A stretch of 11,848 nucleotides of DNA, from contig JAFWOX010000053.1 of NCBI GenBank assembly GCA_017545325.1, positions 1-11,848 on the forward strand, in the 5' to 3' direction. This DNA is from Oscillospiraceae bacterium (GTDB lineage Bacteria > Bacillota_A > Clostridia > Oscillospirales > Oscillospiraceae). Below are positions 1 to 6,823 of this stretch, one piece after another; the stretch's first letter is position 1; every line of letters starts with the position of its first letter. Position numbers and translations under genes: made by a program. The notes under the pieces were generated by a model. It saw only the letters and a list, made by a program, of their open reading frames with translations. It made no database searches and was not told where the DNA came from.

Positions 1-36
1 CGGCCCGGTTTCTCTTGCGCGAGAGAAACCGGGCCG
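1..36. repeat. Long perfect hairpin, repeat copy 1
   Basis: Positions 1-15 (CGGCCCGGTTTCTCT) pair perfectly with 22-36 around a 6-nt loop (TGCGCG). The right arm continues into GCCGGAGGCAAT, and together positions 23-47 are repeated exactly at 356-380. No T-run follows on the plus strand, and what lies to its left is outside the window, so I cannot tell whether it also ends a gene. Confidence 0.85.
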
Positions 37-102
37 CCGGAGGCAATGAAACAGATAGGTTCGGGGAAAGTCACGCCCCCGGCAGGGGCCCCGCTGCACA
101 GG

Positions 103-147
103 CGTCCCTCATCAGGCGCTCCGCGCCAGCTTCCCCCAGGGGAAGCC
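103..147. repeat. REP-like double hairpin element
   Basis: Two perfect small hairpins stand next to each other: GGCGC/GCGCC (115-119 and 123-127, 3-nt loop) and GCTTCCCC/GGGGAAGC (129-136 and 139-146, 2-nt loop), preceded by a CCCTCATCA-type lead. From memory, this layout (a CTCATCAG-type lead, a short GC hairpin, then a GCTTCCCC/GGGGAAGC hairpin) resembles an interspersed intergenic repeat seen in many Clostridia genomes. I could not check that by search. Confidence 0.6.
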
Positions 148-191
148 AGGGTGCTGGTCGTCCCTGCGCCGGTGTGGCGAAGAGCACCCTG
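147..191. repeat. Inverted repeat pair, 9 bp
   Basis: CAGGGTGCT at 147-155 is the exact reverse complement of AGCACCCTG at 183-191, with 27 nt between. It directly abuts the REP-like double hairpin and may be the closing stem of the same element. Confidence 0.55.
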
Positions 192-268
192 AAAAGCAAA
201 CGAGCGTTGCCTGCAGTATGGTCAGCGGAACTGAGGCGCATATACCACCCGCTTCTTCCCCGCCGCTT

Positions 269-420
269 CAGTGTTCCCTTCGCTTCAGCGCCCGCCGCAC
301 CGGGGTGCAGGGGCGGAGCCCCTGCCGCGCTCTTTCCCCGGTTTCTCCCGCGCAGGAGAAACCGGGCCGCCGGAGGCAATCCCTGCCGCAGCATGGAACT
401 GCCTGCTTCAGGGAACACTG
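269..420. repeat. Inverted repeat of 11 bp enclosing nested hairpins
   Basis: CAGTGTTCCCT at 269-279 is the exact reverse complement of AGGGAACACTG at 410-420. Between the arms lie a perfect 8-bp hairpin (GCAGGGGC/GCCCCTGC, 307-314 and 318-325) and the second copy of the long hairpin (337-366). The whole 152 nt could fold into one multi-branched RNA, or be a short mobile-type repeat bounded by inverted ends. No reading frame inside is credible. Confidence 0.55.
337..380. repeat. Hairpin repeat copy 2, with exact 25-nt direct repeat
   Basis: CCCGGTTTCTCC at 337-348 pairs perfectly with 355-366 around a 6-nt loop. Positions 356-380 are identical to 23-47, so this is a second copy of the element at the window start. 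Stem-forming bases are kept and the loop differs, which suggests the structure itself is maintained. Confidence 0.8.
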
Positions 421-495
421 CTCTGGCTGCTGGGCGTGACAGCCTGCTTTGTCTAAGGCCGCCCCGCCGGCGAGGCGCTTCACGAGACTGTCGGC

Positions 496-536
496 AAAGC
501 AAAACAGAACAGGAGCGCCCGGGTCAGGCGCTCCTG
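496..536 (-). terminator. Rho-independent terminator of the permease gene
   Basis: Read on the minus strand, a perfect 10-bp stem (CAGGAGCGCC with GGCGCTCCTG, 510-519 and 527-536 on plus) with a 7-nt loop is followed by a T-rich tail (GTTCTGTTTTGCTTT). It lies about 35 nt past the permease stop codon, the expected place for its terminator. Confidence 0.85.
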
Positions 537-570
537 CGGTTTATCTCCAGTATAGGGCAAAAGGGGCCCC

Positions 571-1839
571 TCACGCCCAGACGATCCAGAGGTACAGGTA
601 TCCCACGATCACTGCGGTCAGAGTATAGGGGACGCCGATGCGCATGAAATCCCCGAAGGAGCTCTCATACCCCTCTTTTCTCAGCAGCCCCGTGGCCGCG
701 ATATTGGCGGAGGCGCCGATGGGGGTGATGTTGCCCCCCAGGGTGGCCCCGGTGAGGAGGCCGTAATACAGCAGGTAGGGCTCGATCCCCAGGCTCCGGG
801 TCACGGCGGCCAGCACCGGCAGCATGGTGGCCACATAGGGGATATTGTCCACAAAGGCGGAGATCACCACGCTTCCCCACACCACCAGGGTATAGAGCCA
901 AAAGAGGCTCCCGCCCCCGGACCGGGCGATGAACCCGGCAAAATCATCCACCAATCCGATCTCCGTAATGCCCCCGATGACCACGAACAGACCCAGAAGC
1001 AGCAGCAGTGTCTCCCCATCCAGGTTCTTCACCGCCCGGACAGCGCCCCCGGCCTTCCGCTTCCGCATCAGGTCCAGGACCATGGTGACCACCGCCAGGG
1101 CGCAGCAGATGATGCCGTTGATCAGGGCGGGGGTATTGGGAATAAAGGAGGCGATGATCAGGGCCGCCACCATCACCAGGAGCATCACCGTGGGCATCCG
1201 GTCCTCCACGGTCGTCCGCTCCCGGGCATCCACCGGTTCCTTATCCCGGCGGAAGAGGAACATCATCACCGGCACCGTGGCCAGGGCCCCCAGCTCCACG
1301 GCGAAGAAGATACCCGGCCTTCCCCGCATCCAGAAAAAGTTCATGAAGTTCATCCCGGCGTAATCCCCCAGCATGATGGAGGTGGTATCCCCCACCAGGG
1401 TGGCCGCCCCCTGGAGATTGGAGGAGACGGCGATGGACAGGATCATCCCCACGGGGTTGATCTTCAGCTTCCGGCACACCGCCATGCCCACCGGGGCCAC
1501 CATGAGCACCGTGGCCACATTATCGATAAAGGCGGAGATGACCCCGGAGAAGAGGGACATGCAGATGGTGACCCACATGACGTTTTTGGACTTCTCCAGC
1601 AGGATATCCGCCAGGAGGTTGGGCATCCTCGACTCGATGAAATAATCCACGATGATCATGGTGCCCGCGATCATCATGAGCACGTTCCAGTTGATGGCCT
1701 CCGGCAGCCGGGCGAGGGGCAGCACCCCGGAGATCAGGTAGATCACCGCCGTTCCCAGGGCGTACAGGGGTCGGTGCTTGGGCAGGGCGATCATCAGCAC
1801 ATACATGAGGACGAATAGGATCAGGGCAAAGGTTTTCAT
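571..1839 (-). CDS. ArsB/NhaD-like (SLC13-type) membrane ion permease
   Basis: A 422-residue integral membrane protein made almost entirely of hydrophobic helices, with one charged loop near residues 197-215. It has the two-fold internal repeat typical of the ion transporter superfamily: SAFIDN (102-107) pairs with SAFVDN (327-332), and the glycine-rich hairpin SSNLQGAATLVGD (139-151) pairs with GATLGGNITPIGASANI (364-380). In ArsB, NhaD and SLC13 relatives these re-entrant segments form the ion and substrate site. The substrate cannot be read from sequence; arsenite, sodium/proton and dicarboxylate or sulfate transport all occur in the superfamily, and no ars regulator or arsenate reductase is adjacent. 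The start at 1839 follows an AAGGTGA ribosome binding site 5 nt upstream and gives an N-terminal hydrophobic helix at once. It is transcribed alone, divergently from the SLH gene, with its own promoter and terminator. Family assignment is firm; function is not. Confidence 0.9.
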   Translation of the reverse strand: MKTFALILFVLMYVLMIALPKHRPLYALGTAVIYLISGVLPLARLPEAINWNVLMMIAGTMIIVDYFIESRMPNLLADILLEKSKNVMWVTICMSLFSGVISAFIDNVATVLMVAPVGMAVCRKLKINPVGMILSIAVSSNLQGAATLVGDTTSIMLGDYAGMNFMNFFWMRGRPGIFFAVELGALATVPVMMFLFRRDKEPVDARERTTVEDRMPTVMLLVMVAALIIASFIPNTPALINGIICCALAVVTMVLDLMRKRKAGGAVRAVKNLDGETLLLLLGLFVVIGGITEIGLVDDFAGFIARSGGGSLFWLYTLVVWGSVVISAFVDNIPYVATMLPVLAAVTRSLGIEPYLLYYGLLTGATLGGNITPIGASANIAATGLLRKEGYESSFGDFMRIGVPYTLTAVIVGYLYLWIVWA

Positions 1840-1888
1840 TGTTCACCTTCCGGTTCCGAGGTCTTCCCCGGGAATGGGATCGCTGGAG

Positions 1889-1917
1889 ATTATACCGCTT
1901 TCCCCTGCCCTTGGCAA
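1889..1917 (-). promoter_or_regulatory. Promoter of the permease gene
   Basis: On the minus strand, TTGCCA (1912-1917, 5 of 6 to the -35 consensus) is followed after exactly 17 bp by TATAAT (1889-1894, perfect -10). The start codon lies about 50 nt downstream. This is a near-consensus housekeeping (sigma-A type) promoter. Confidence 0.75.
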
Positions 1918-1977
1918 GAGGCTTCCACGGGGGGACGGCATCCTGCACGGAAAAGGAAAATTCTTCTTCCCCAGGCA

Positions 1978-2006
1978 TAGACACCGGCATGATCCTATGT
2001 TATAAT
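1978..2006 (+). promoter_or_regulatory. Extended -10 promoter of the SLH-protein gene
   Basis: TAGACA (1978-1983, 5 of 6) is followed after 17 bp by a perfect TATAAT (2001-2006) preceded by TGT, an extended -10. Transcription should start near 2013, giving an untranslated leader of about 80 nt. It is one of the strongest promoters in the window and fits an abundant envelope protein. Confidence 0.8.
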
Positions 2007-2054
2007 CCGCATTTGGGCGGGGCAGCCGCAAAAAGCTCCGTCTCACCAGAGAAG

Positions 2055-2070
2055 GGGGTCGGACGACCCC
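2055..2070 (+). other. Leader hairpin before the SLH ribosome binding site
   Basis: GGGGTC (2055-2060) pairs with GACCCC (2065-2070) around GGAC. It lies in the 5' leader, 8 nt ahead of the AAGGAG at 2078-2083. No T-run follows, so it is not a terminator; it may stabilise the mRNA 5' end or keep the ribosome binding site open. Confidence 0.5.
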
Positions 2071-2093
2071 GAAAGAAAAGGAGTTGTAGGAGA

Positions 2094-3464
2094 ATGAAGA
2101 AAAGCATGCGCGGTCTGTCCCTGGTCCTGGCGCTGGTCCTGGTGCTGACCCTCGCCCTCCCGGTCATGGCCGCGGAGGAGGAAGCGGCCGAAGGTCCGCT
2201 GACCCGGGGCGAATTCCTCCAGGCCTTCTTCCAGTCCATCGAAACCGAGGAGATGGAGCCGAGGCAGGCCTATTATGAAGACGTGCCCATGCACGGCGAT
2301 CTGGCCCTGGCGGTCCGCTGGGCCGTACAGCAGGGCGTCGTCAACGGCTACGGCAACGGCAAGTTCGGCCCCGAGGATCCCATCACCCGGGAGCAGCTGG
2401 CCGCCATGATCTATCGCTATGCCCAGACCCTGGGCAAGGGCTACCAGGACGCCTGGATGTTCCAGCTGGACTATCCCGACGCCGCCGATATTGCCCCCTG
2501 GGCGGACGAGGCCATGCACTATGCGGTCATGAATGACATCCTCACCGGCAGCGAGGAAGGTCTCTTCCCCAAGGGGACCGTTTCCGCCGAGGAGCTGCCC
2601 GCCATCCTGGAGCAGTTCCAGAAGGCCGTCATCGGCACCGACGCCGACCTGGTCCTGACCAACGCCGGTCTGACCTTCACCGTCCCCGGCGATACCGCGG
2701 AGCTGCTGGTGGCCGAAGCCCCTGAGAACGCCGAGAACGGCACCCTGTTCTCCTTCTCCGAGAAGGCCTCCGTGGAGGCTGCCAAGGCCCTGGGTGAGGA
2801 AGACACCGGCGCCGGCTGGCTCTTCGACATCCGCAAGGTCTCCGGGGAGGAGCTGCAGGAGCTGCTCTGCTACGATATGTCCGGCATATATGTCATCGCC
2901 AAGGACGTGGAGGGCGGCTATTATCTGAAATACCATCCCACCGACGTCCGTATCGTCCGGGAGGGCGAGATCACCGAGGAAGACATGGCCGCTTGGAGCA
3001 GCCTGAACGAGTGGGCCGCCGCGGCTCCCCGCTTCTTCGTGGAGGAGAATGAAGGGCTGGAGCCCTACTACCGGGGCAACAGCGAGCTGGAGATCTGCCT
3101 GAACCGCATCCTCTGCGGTCTCGAGACCTATACCGTCAGCACCACCGAGTTCGGCCCTCTGGAGCCCGGCGAGGTGGATCCCGCCCCCTTCGTGAATCAG
3201 CTGCTGGCGGGCGCCTACGCCTATGCTGACGGCGCGGAAGCCCCCGATGGGGAATATGTGGTCCTGACCCTCCCCGAGGAGGACACCCGCTTCGACTTCT
3301 TCTTTGCCGCCGACGGACAGAACCTGATCCGCAGGGTCGTGAGCCTGGAGGATTACGAGTTCGAGGAGCTGTTCCGGGTGAAGTTCGCCGACGGTGAGAC
3401 CACCGCCAACGGCATCATGAGCGCCTGGTACGACGCCCTGGCCAAGGATCAGGGTCTGAAATAA
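2094..3464 (+). CDS. Exported SLH-domain surface protein
   Basis: A 456-residue secreted protein. Residues 1-26 are a signal peptide (MKKSMRGL, a long Leu/Val core, cleavage likely after VMA). S-layer homology motifs follow: a partial one starting LTRGEF (36-41), a clear one at about 62-111 (AVRWAVQQGVVNGY, then FGPEDPITREQLAAMIYRYA), and a weaker one at about 127-176 (APWADEAMHYAVMNDILTG). Such triplets bind pyruvylated cell-wall polymer in Gram-positive bacteria and anchor proteins to the surface. The remaining 280 residues are acidic and of no function I recognise; they include GAGWLFDIRKVSGEEL and a tyrosine-rich stretch ending YYLKYHPTDVR. The frame stays open upstream to 1839, but the ATG at 2094 is chosen because it has AAGGAG 10 nt before it, starts the signal peptide, and lies after the promoter. 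Monocistronic, with a shared terminator downstream. Confidence 0.9.
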   Translation: MKKSMRGLSLVLALVLVLTLALPVMAAEEEAAEGPLTRGEFLQAFFQSIETEEMEPRQAYYEDVPMHGDLALAVRWAVQQGVVNGYGNGKFGPEDPITREQLAAMIYRYAQTLGKGYQDAWMFQLDYPDAADIAPWADEAMHYAVMNDILTGSEEGLFPKGTVSAEELPAILEQFQKAVIGTDADLVLTNAGLTFTVPGDTAELLVAEAPENAENGTLFSFSEKASVEAAKALGEEDTGAGWLFDIRKVSGEELQELLCYDMSGIYVIAKDVEGGYYLKYHPTDVRIVREGEITEEDMAAWSSLNEWAAAAPRFFVEENEGLEPYYRGNSELEICLNRILCGLETYTVSTTEFGPLEPGEVDPAPFVNQLLAGAYAYADGAEAPDGEYVVLTLPEEDTRFDFFFAADGQNLIRRVVSLEDYEFEELFRVKFADGETTANGIMSAWYDALAKDQGLK

Positions 3465-3497
3465 GGGCCTCTTCCCCATTCCCTCTGTTAAAAACAG

Positions 3498-3527
3498 GCA
3501 TCCGGCGGTCGAATGACCGCCGGATGC
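3498..3527. terminator. Bidirectional terminator between convergent genes
   Basis: GCATCCGGCGGTC (3498-3510) pairs perfectly over 13 bp with 3515-3527 around GAAT. On the minus strand it is followed by CTGTTTTTAAC, a good T-tract for the PHP gene. On the plus strand the tail TTCGTCTATCTGTTC is only moderately T-rich, but it is the only stem after the SLH gene. It lies between their stop codons and probably serves both. Confidence 0.85.
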
Positions 3528-3549
3528 TTCGTCTATCTGTTCAGCCTCT

Positions 3550-4338
3550 TTATTCCGCTTTCCCGGCCAAAGGCCGGATGGGGACCTCCCGCAGGAGCTT
3601 CAGCCCCAGGTCCTCCGCCATCTTTTCCGCCCTGGCCTCGCTCCCGGGATCCGTCACCCACCGGGGCTGATGGGCGTCGCACCCCAGGATCGCCTGACAC
3701 CCCTCCCGGGCGGCGATTTTCCAGAACCGCAGGTCCGGATAATGGCGCGCCTCCCGGAGGCCCAGAAGGTTGATCTCCAGGGGCGTTCCCGTCTCCCGTG
3801 CGGCCCGGCAGAGCCGGCTCATCTCCCGGTCATAGTCCCCCTCGTCCCCGGTGAAGCGGAACTGGTCCGGATGGGCGAAATAGGTGAACAGGCCGGTCTC
3901 CAGGGCTTCGATGCTCTGGCTCACATACCGCTCCAGCTCCCCCGTCTCCGGGCAGGGGACGCCGCAGTACCGGTCCTCCACCTCGTTGCCCAGAAAATGC
4001 TGGCCCAGGATCATGTACCGGACGCCGCCGGCGCGCAGGAGCTCCAGCAGCCGGGGAAAATACCTGGGGTAGTATTCCGCCTCCACCCCGGGGATGATCT
4101 CCAGCCTGCCCCGGTATTCCTCCTCCAGGGCCCGGAGGGAATCCATATACCCCGGGAATTCCTCCAGCGCCATGCGCATGGGGTGGTTCCGGGGGCCGAT
4201 ATCATAGAAATCGTAGGGCGTATGGTCCGATATGCCCAGGGTGCGCAGCCCGGCCCTTGCCGCCTGCTCCGCGTAGTCCCGCTCATTGCCCTCCGCATGG
4301 CCGCAGCGGTAGGTATGGGTATGGTAATTTGCGATCAT
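3550..4338 (-). CDS. PHP-domain phosphoesterase, histidinol-phosphatase type
   Basis: A 262-residue cytoplasmic enzyme filled by one PHP domain, a metal-dependent phosphoesterase fold. The metal-binding residues are all present: H6 and H8 (HTHTYRCGH, with H14), D38 and H39 (ISDHTP), E86 (PGVEAEY), H114 (GQHF), H156 (AHPDQF) and D221/H223 (GCDAHQP). The length fits the HisK/HisJ histidinol-phosphatase class, which makes histidinol from histidinol phosphate in histidine synthesis. Many clostridial proteins of this type are stand-alone and their substrates are untested. No other his gene is in the window, so histidinol phosphate is a guess from family. The start at 4338 puts the first metal motif five residues in, as usual; its ribosome binding site (AAAGGGG, about 10 nt away) is weaker than those of its neighbours. 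It converges on the SLH gene. Catalytic competence looks likely. Confidence 0.88.
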   Translation of the reverse strand: MIANYHTHTYRCGHAEGNERDYAEQAARAGLRTLGISDHTPYDFYDIGPRNHPMRMALEEFPGYMDSLRALEEEYRGRLEIIPGVEAEYYPRYFPRLLELLRAGGVRYMILGQHFLGNEVEDRYCGVPCPETGELERYVSQSIEALETGLFTYFAHPDQFRFTGDEGDYDREMSRLCRAARETGTPLEINLLGLREARHYPDLRFWKIAAREGCQAILGCDAHQPRWVTDPGSEARAEKMAEDLGLKLLREVPIRPLAGKAE

Positions 4339-4368
4339 GGGTCCCGTCCCCTTTCTTTTCCGCCGTCC

Positions 4369-4397
4369 ATCATACCACGGCGGAAGGGCCCGCGCAA
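4369..4397 (-). promoter_or_regulatory. Probable promoter of the PHP gene
   Basis: On the minus strand TATGAT (4369-4374, 5 of 6) lies 17 bp after TTGCGC (4392-4397, only 3 of 6). It lies between the terminator of the stalk-protein gene and the PHP start codon, so a promoter is needed here, but the -35 is poor. Confidence 0.5.
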
Positions 4398-4400
4398 GGG

Positions 4401-4436
4401 AGAGAAAAGGGGGCTGCCGCGTCTGCGGCAGCCCCC
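4401..4436 (-). terminator. Terminator of the large stalk-protein gene
   Basis: A perfect 12-bp stem, GGGGGCTGCCGC (4409-4420) with 4425-4436, has a 4-nt loop. On the minus strand it is followed by TTTTCTCTC. It lies 35 nt after the stop codon of the 723-residue stalk protein and separates it from the PHP gene. Confidence 0.88.
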
Positions 4437-4470
4437 CAGGAGTCTGTTCAGGCCAGGGAAGGGATCGGGT

Positions 4471-6642
4471 TCAGACGACCCAGAAGGCGATGCTGGCCAG
4501 GGTGGTCTCCGGCTGATAGTTCAGGCCGAAGACCAGCAGACTGCCGTCGACCTCCTTGCCATAGGCGATCGCCTTATCCATATTGATCGTATCGGGATTC
4601 ATGATCTCAAAATCGTTCTCATCCCGGAGGAAGGTGATGTATTCGTCCAGGAAAGCCTCGGCCTCCTCGGCGGTCTCAAAGTCCAGGGACAGGGACAGAT
4701 CCAGCTGGTTATCCAGCCCGTACATCGTCTTATGGAACAGTTTGAAATCCCGGCAGGTGGAGTAGGCCTCCAGGCCGATCTCCGGGAATCCCGCCTCCGC
4801 CAGCCTGGTTTTCACCTCCTCGGGACCCACGAATTTCTCCGCCTTGAACAGGAGGGAGAACGTCTCCCCGTCCTCATTGAACCGGTACTTAAAGGTCTTC
4901 TGCCCTTCCGGCGTCACGCAGCGGTAGAAGATATCCTCGTCCTTCAGGGCCGCGAACCTCGCGGCTTCCTCCGCGCCCAGGTAATCCTCGGCCTCATTGT
5001 AATCCTCGTCCTCCCCTTCGTAATCCGGCTCAAATCCGGCAAGGGAGGCGATATAGCTCTGCACATAGGCTTCGGCGGCGGCCCGGTCCGCATACTGGAT
5101 ATCCACATAGAGGCCCAGGTCAAAGTCGAAGAAATACAGCCAGGATTCCGTCATCTCATTGGCCCGGTCCACCCCGGCGAAGCCGGAGAGCTTCCCATCC
5201 TCCGGAAGGGCGGCATACCCGGCGGCGGTGACCAGCCCGTTGATCTCCTCCAGGCCGGAATACTTTGGGAATTCATAGTACTTTTCGGCGGTCAGGGTGA
5301 CGCCCTCATCGTACTCCAGGCAGATGGAGGAATAGCACTGATACGCCTCTCTCAACAGCAGGCGATAGCAGGTGTTCCCCTCCTCGTCCGTCACGGCTTG
5401 GAAGCCCTTCTCCAGCAGCTTCCCGGCATAGGCCTGCATATCTGCCTCGGTGGCCTTGGCGTCCCGGACGCGGATCACGTCCTCCTCCAGGATGGCGCCC
5501 ACGTCCAGGGTAAAGGCATAGGTGGCAAAATCCGGGAAGGGAACGGCGGTCAGACCGTACTCCGGCAGGAAGATCGCGTTCAGGTTGATTTCATCGGCGC
5601 CCCATTCCGTCCGGGCCTCCGGATACGCCCGGTCGGGATCCTTCATCCAGGCCTCCGCCCGGGGATCAGCCTCGGTTCCGCCGAAGGTGACGAGGATGTC
5701 CACATCCCCGATATTGGGATATCCCTCGCTGAAGGAGGTGCGGATATGGGCGCTGGTGGGATCTTCCCCGTCCAGCTCCAGATATACCTCCTGCATCCTG
5801 GGCATGGCCATGGCGCCGATATCCCCGTACAGTCTCACCAGGGCTTTGACTTCGTCCGCATTGGAGACGAGGCGCAGGGGGTTCTGGACGTCATTATAGA
5901 AGAGGTCCCAGATATTCCCGTCGGAGAGGTCGATCCACCAGTTGATCAGCTTGGAATCCAGATCCTGGATCGCGGCGCCGTCGGCGGCGGCGTCGATGGC
6001 CTTGCCCTCCTGAAGGAAGGTGATCCGGGTGAGGCCATCCTCGTTCAGATAGCCCTCGAAGGTCTCGTTCCCGTTCACGGTCATGATGGCAAAGCCGTCA
6101 TAATCGACGTCGTCGTGCCGGATGTCGCGGGTATAGTACACCAGATCATCAGAGCAGACGGTGGCCTTTACCCCCGCTTCGCATTCGATGGTATAGTCCC
6201 CGGCTTCGACCTTGGCCAGGAAGTTCTCCATGGCCGCTTCCGAGATCTCCGCGGGGGAACGGGTATCGGCGGGCTCCGGAGGAATCACCGGCGCAGGCGG
6301 ATTATACGGCGCAGGCTCCGGCTGAGGTTCCGGCTCCGGCTCCGGCTGGGGTTCGGTTTCCAGGTACACGGTACGGGAGTCCTGGTCCCATTCCACCGTT
6401 GCGCCGAAGGCCTCGGCCATGGAACGCACGGGCACATAGGTGGTTCCCTTGTAGATCACGGCATCCACGGGATTGCCGTTCACGTCCTTCGCCGCCAGGG
6501 TTTCCCCGTCGATGACGATCTTCGCGCCCACAAAGACGCTGTCCCACTTCACTGTGCCCCCCGTCGCCACGGCGGGAAGGGCCAGGCCCAGCAGGACCGC
6601 CGCCATGAGGAAGCCAAGCAGAAATGCTCTGCCTTTTTTCAT
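4471..6642 (-). CDS. Exported stalk-domain (copper amine oxidase N-like) protein, 723 aa
   Basis: A large secreted protein. Residues 1-26 are a signal peptide ending AVA. Residues 31-94 form a 'stalk' domain of the copper amine oxidase N-terminal type (VFVGAKIVIDGE, then AVIYKGTTYVPVRSMAEAFG and TVEWDQDSRTVYL), common as a module in exported Clostridia and Bacilli proteins and not itself catalytic. A Pro-Glu-Gln linker (95-124) leads to about 600 residues of mixed alpha/beta character that I do not recognise. The part from about 133 to 210 has beta-rich runs reminiscent of LppX/LprG-like lipoproteins, a weak resemblance. A strongly acidic patch (about 535-555, EGEDEDYNEAEDY) interrupts the C-terminal part. 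The start at 6642 has AGGAGAAGAG just upstream and begins the signal peptide. Its first 94 residues are 73% identical (69 of 94, counted by eye) to those of the neighbouring gene at 6824-7516. It has its own promoter and terminator. Confidence 0.85.
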   Translation of the reverse strand: MKKGRAFLLGFLMAAVLLGLALPAVATGGTVKWDSVFVGAKIVIDGETLAAKDVNGNPVDAVIYKGTTYVPVRSMAEAFGATVEWDQDSRTVYLETEPQPEPEPEPQPEPAPYNPPAPVIPPEPADTRSPAEISEAAMENFLAKVEAGDYTIECEAGVKATVCSDDLVYYTRDIRHDDVDYDGFAIMTVNGNETFEGYLNEDGLTRITFLQEGKAIDAAADGAAIQDLDSKLINWWIDLSDGNIWDLFYNDVQNPLRLVSNADEVKALVRLYGDIGAMAMPRMQEVYLELDGEDPTSAHIRTSFSEGYPNIGDVDILVTFGGTEADPRAEAWMKDPDRAYPEARTEWGADEINLNAIFLPEYGLTAVPFPDFATYAFTLDVGAILEEDVIRVRDAKATEADMQAYAGKLLEKGFQAVTDEEGNTCYRLLLREAYQCYSSICLEYDEGVTLTAEKYYEFPKYSGLEEINGLVTAAGYAALPEDGKLSGFAGVDRANEMTESWLYFFDFDLGLYVDIQYADRAAAEAYVQSYIASLAGFEPDYEGEDEDYNEAEDYLGAEEAARFAALKDEDIFYRCVTPEGQKTFKYRFNEDGETFSLLFKAEKFVGPEEVKTRLAEAGFPEIGLEAYSTCRDFKLFHKTMYGLDNQLDLSLSLDFETAEEAEAFLDEYITFLRDENDFEIMNPDTINMDKAIAYGKEVDGSLLVFGLNYQPETTLASIAFWVV
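6314..6355 (-). repeat. Hexamer repeat coding for the Pro-Glu-Gln linker
   Basis: About seven imperfect GGCTCC-type hexamers in a row (GGCTCC, GGCTGA, GGTTCC, GGCTCC, GGCTCC, GGCTGG and so on) encode alternating Pro and Glu/Gln between the stalk domain and the rest of the protein. Such a tract can change length by slippage without breaking the frame. Confidence 0.75.
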
Positions 6643-6702
6643 GTCTCTTCTCCTCTCGTTTTCTCCTCTTTTTTGATTTGCTTCACAGATTTCAATGCCC
6701 CG

Positions 6703-6731
6703 ATATTACCATATTCTCTCTGGAATCACAA
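6703..6731 (-). promoter_or_regulatory. Promoter of the large stalk-protein gene
   Basis: On the minus strand TTGTGA (6726-6731, 4 of 6) and TAATAT (6703-6708, 4 of 6) are 17 bp apart, and the -10 is preceded by TGG, an extended -10. The same arrangement, with the shared string ATATGGTAA, stands before the neighbouring stalk gene, which supports it as functional. Confidence 0.65.
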
Positions 6732-6761
6732 GGGGTTTTCCGCGGCCACGGACCGGGAGAA

Positions 6762-6803
6762 CGCACAAAAAATCCGGGGGCAGGTCCGAAAACCTGCCCC
6801 CGG
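6762..6803 (-). terminator. Terminator of the small stalk-protein gene
   Basis: CCGGGGGCAGGT (6774-6785) pairs perfectly over 12 bp with 6792-6803 around CCGAAA. On the minus strand ATTTTTTGTGCG follows, a textbook tail. It ends the gene at 6824-7516 about 20 nt after its stop, before the promoter of the next gene, so the two stalk genes are separate units. Confidence 0.92.
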
Positions 6804-6823
6804 AAAAAGGCTGTTTTGTGCCC

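Larger units (their letters stand above)
1..570. repeat. Gene-free, hairpin-rich intergenic repeat mosaic
   Basis: No convincing gene lies here. Open frames exist on both strands, but their translations are Arg/Pro/Ala-rich and low in complexity, none has a good ribosome binding site, and they overlap one another. The stretch is instead packed with perfect inverted repeats: a stem at 1-36, a REP-like double hairpin at 115-146, a 9-bp repeat pair at 147-155/183-191, an 8-bp hairpin at 307-325, a hairpin at 337-366 and an 11-bp pair at 269-279/410-420. A 25-nt segment occurs exactly twice (23-47 and 356-380). This looks like an accumulation of short interspersed, RNA-folding elements downstream of the permease gene. 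The left side is cut by the window edge. Confidence 0.7.

Noticed and set aside
1..570. CRISPR array or insertion sequence
   Set aside because: The 25-nt repeat occurs only twice, 333 nt apart, without regular spacers, and there is no transposase or cas gene nearby.
15..647. Plus-strand open frame of 210 codons over the repeat mosaic
   Set aside because: Arg/Pro/Ala-rich translation of inverted repeats, running through the terminator and into the antisense of the permease; no ribosome binding site.
1839..2093. N-terminal extension of the SLH protein to an ATG at 1839
   Set aside because: It would place 85 charged residues before a clear signal peptide and start upstream of the promoter at 1978-2006.
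2043..3479. Minus-strand open frame of 478 codons
   Set aside because: Complement of the SLH gene; Gly/Leu/Gln/His-rich, with no start signal.
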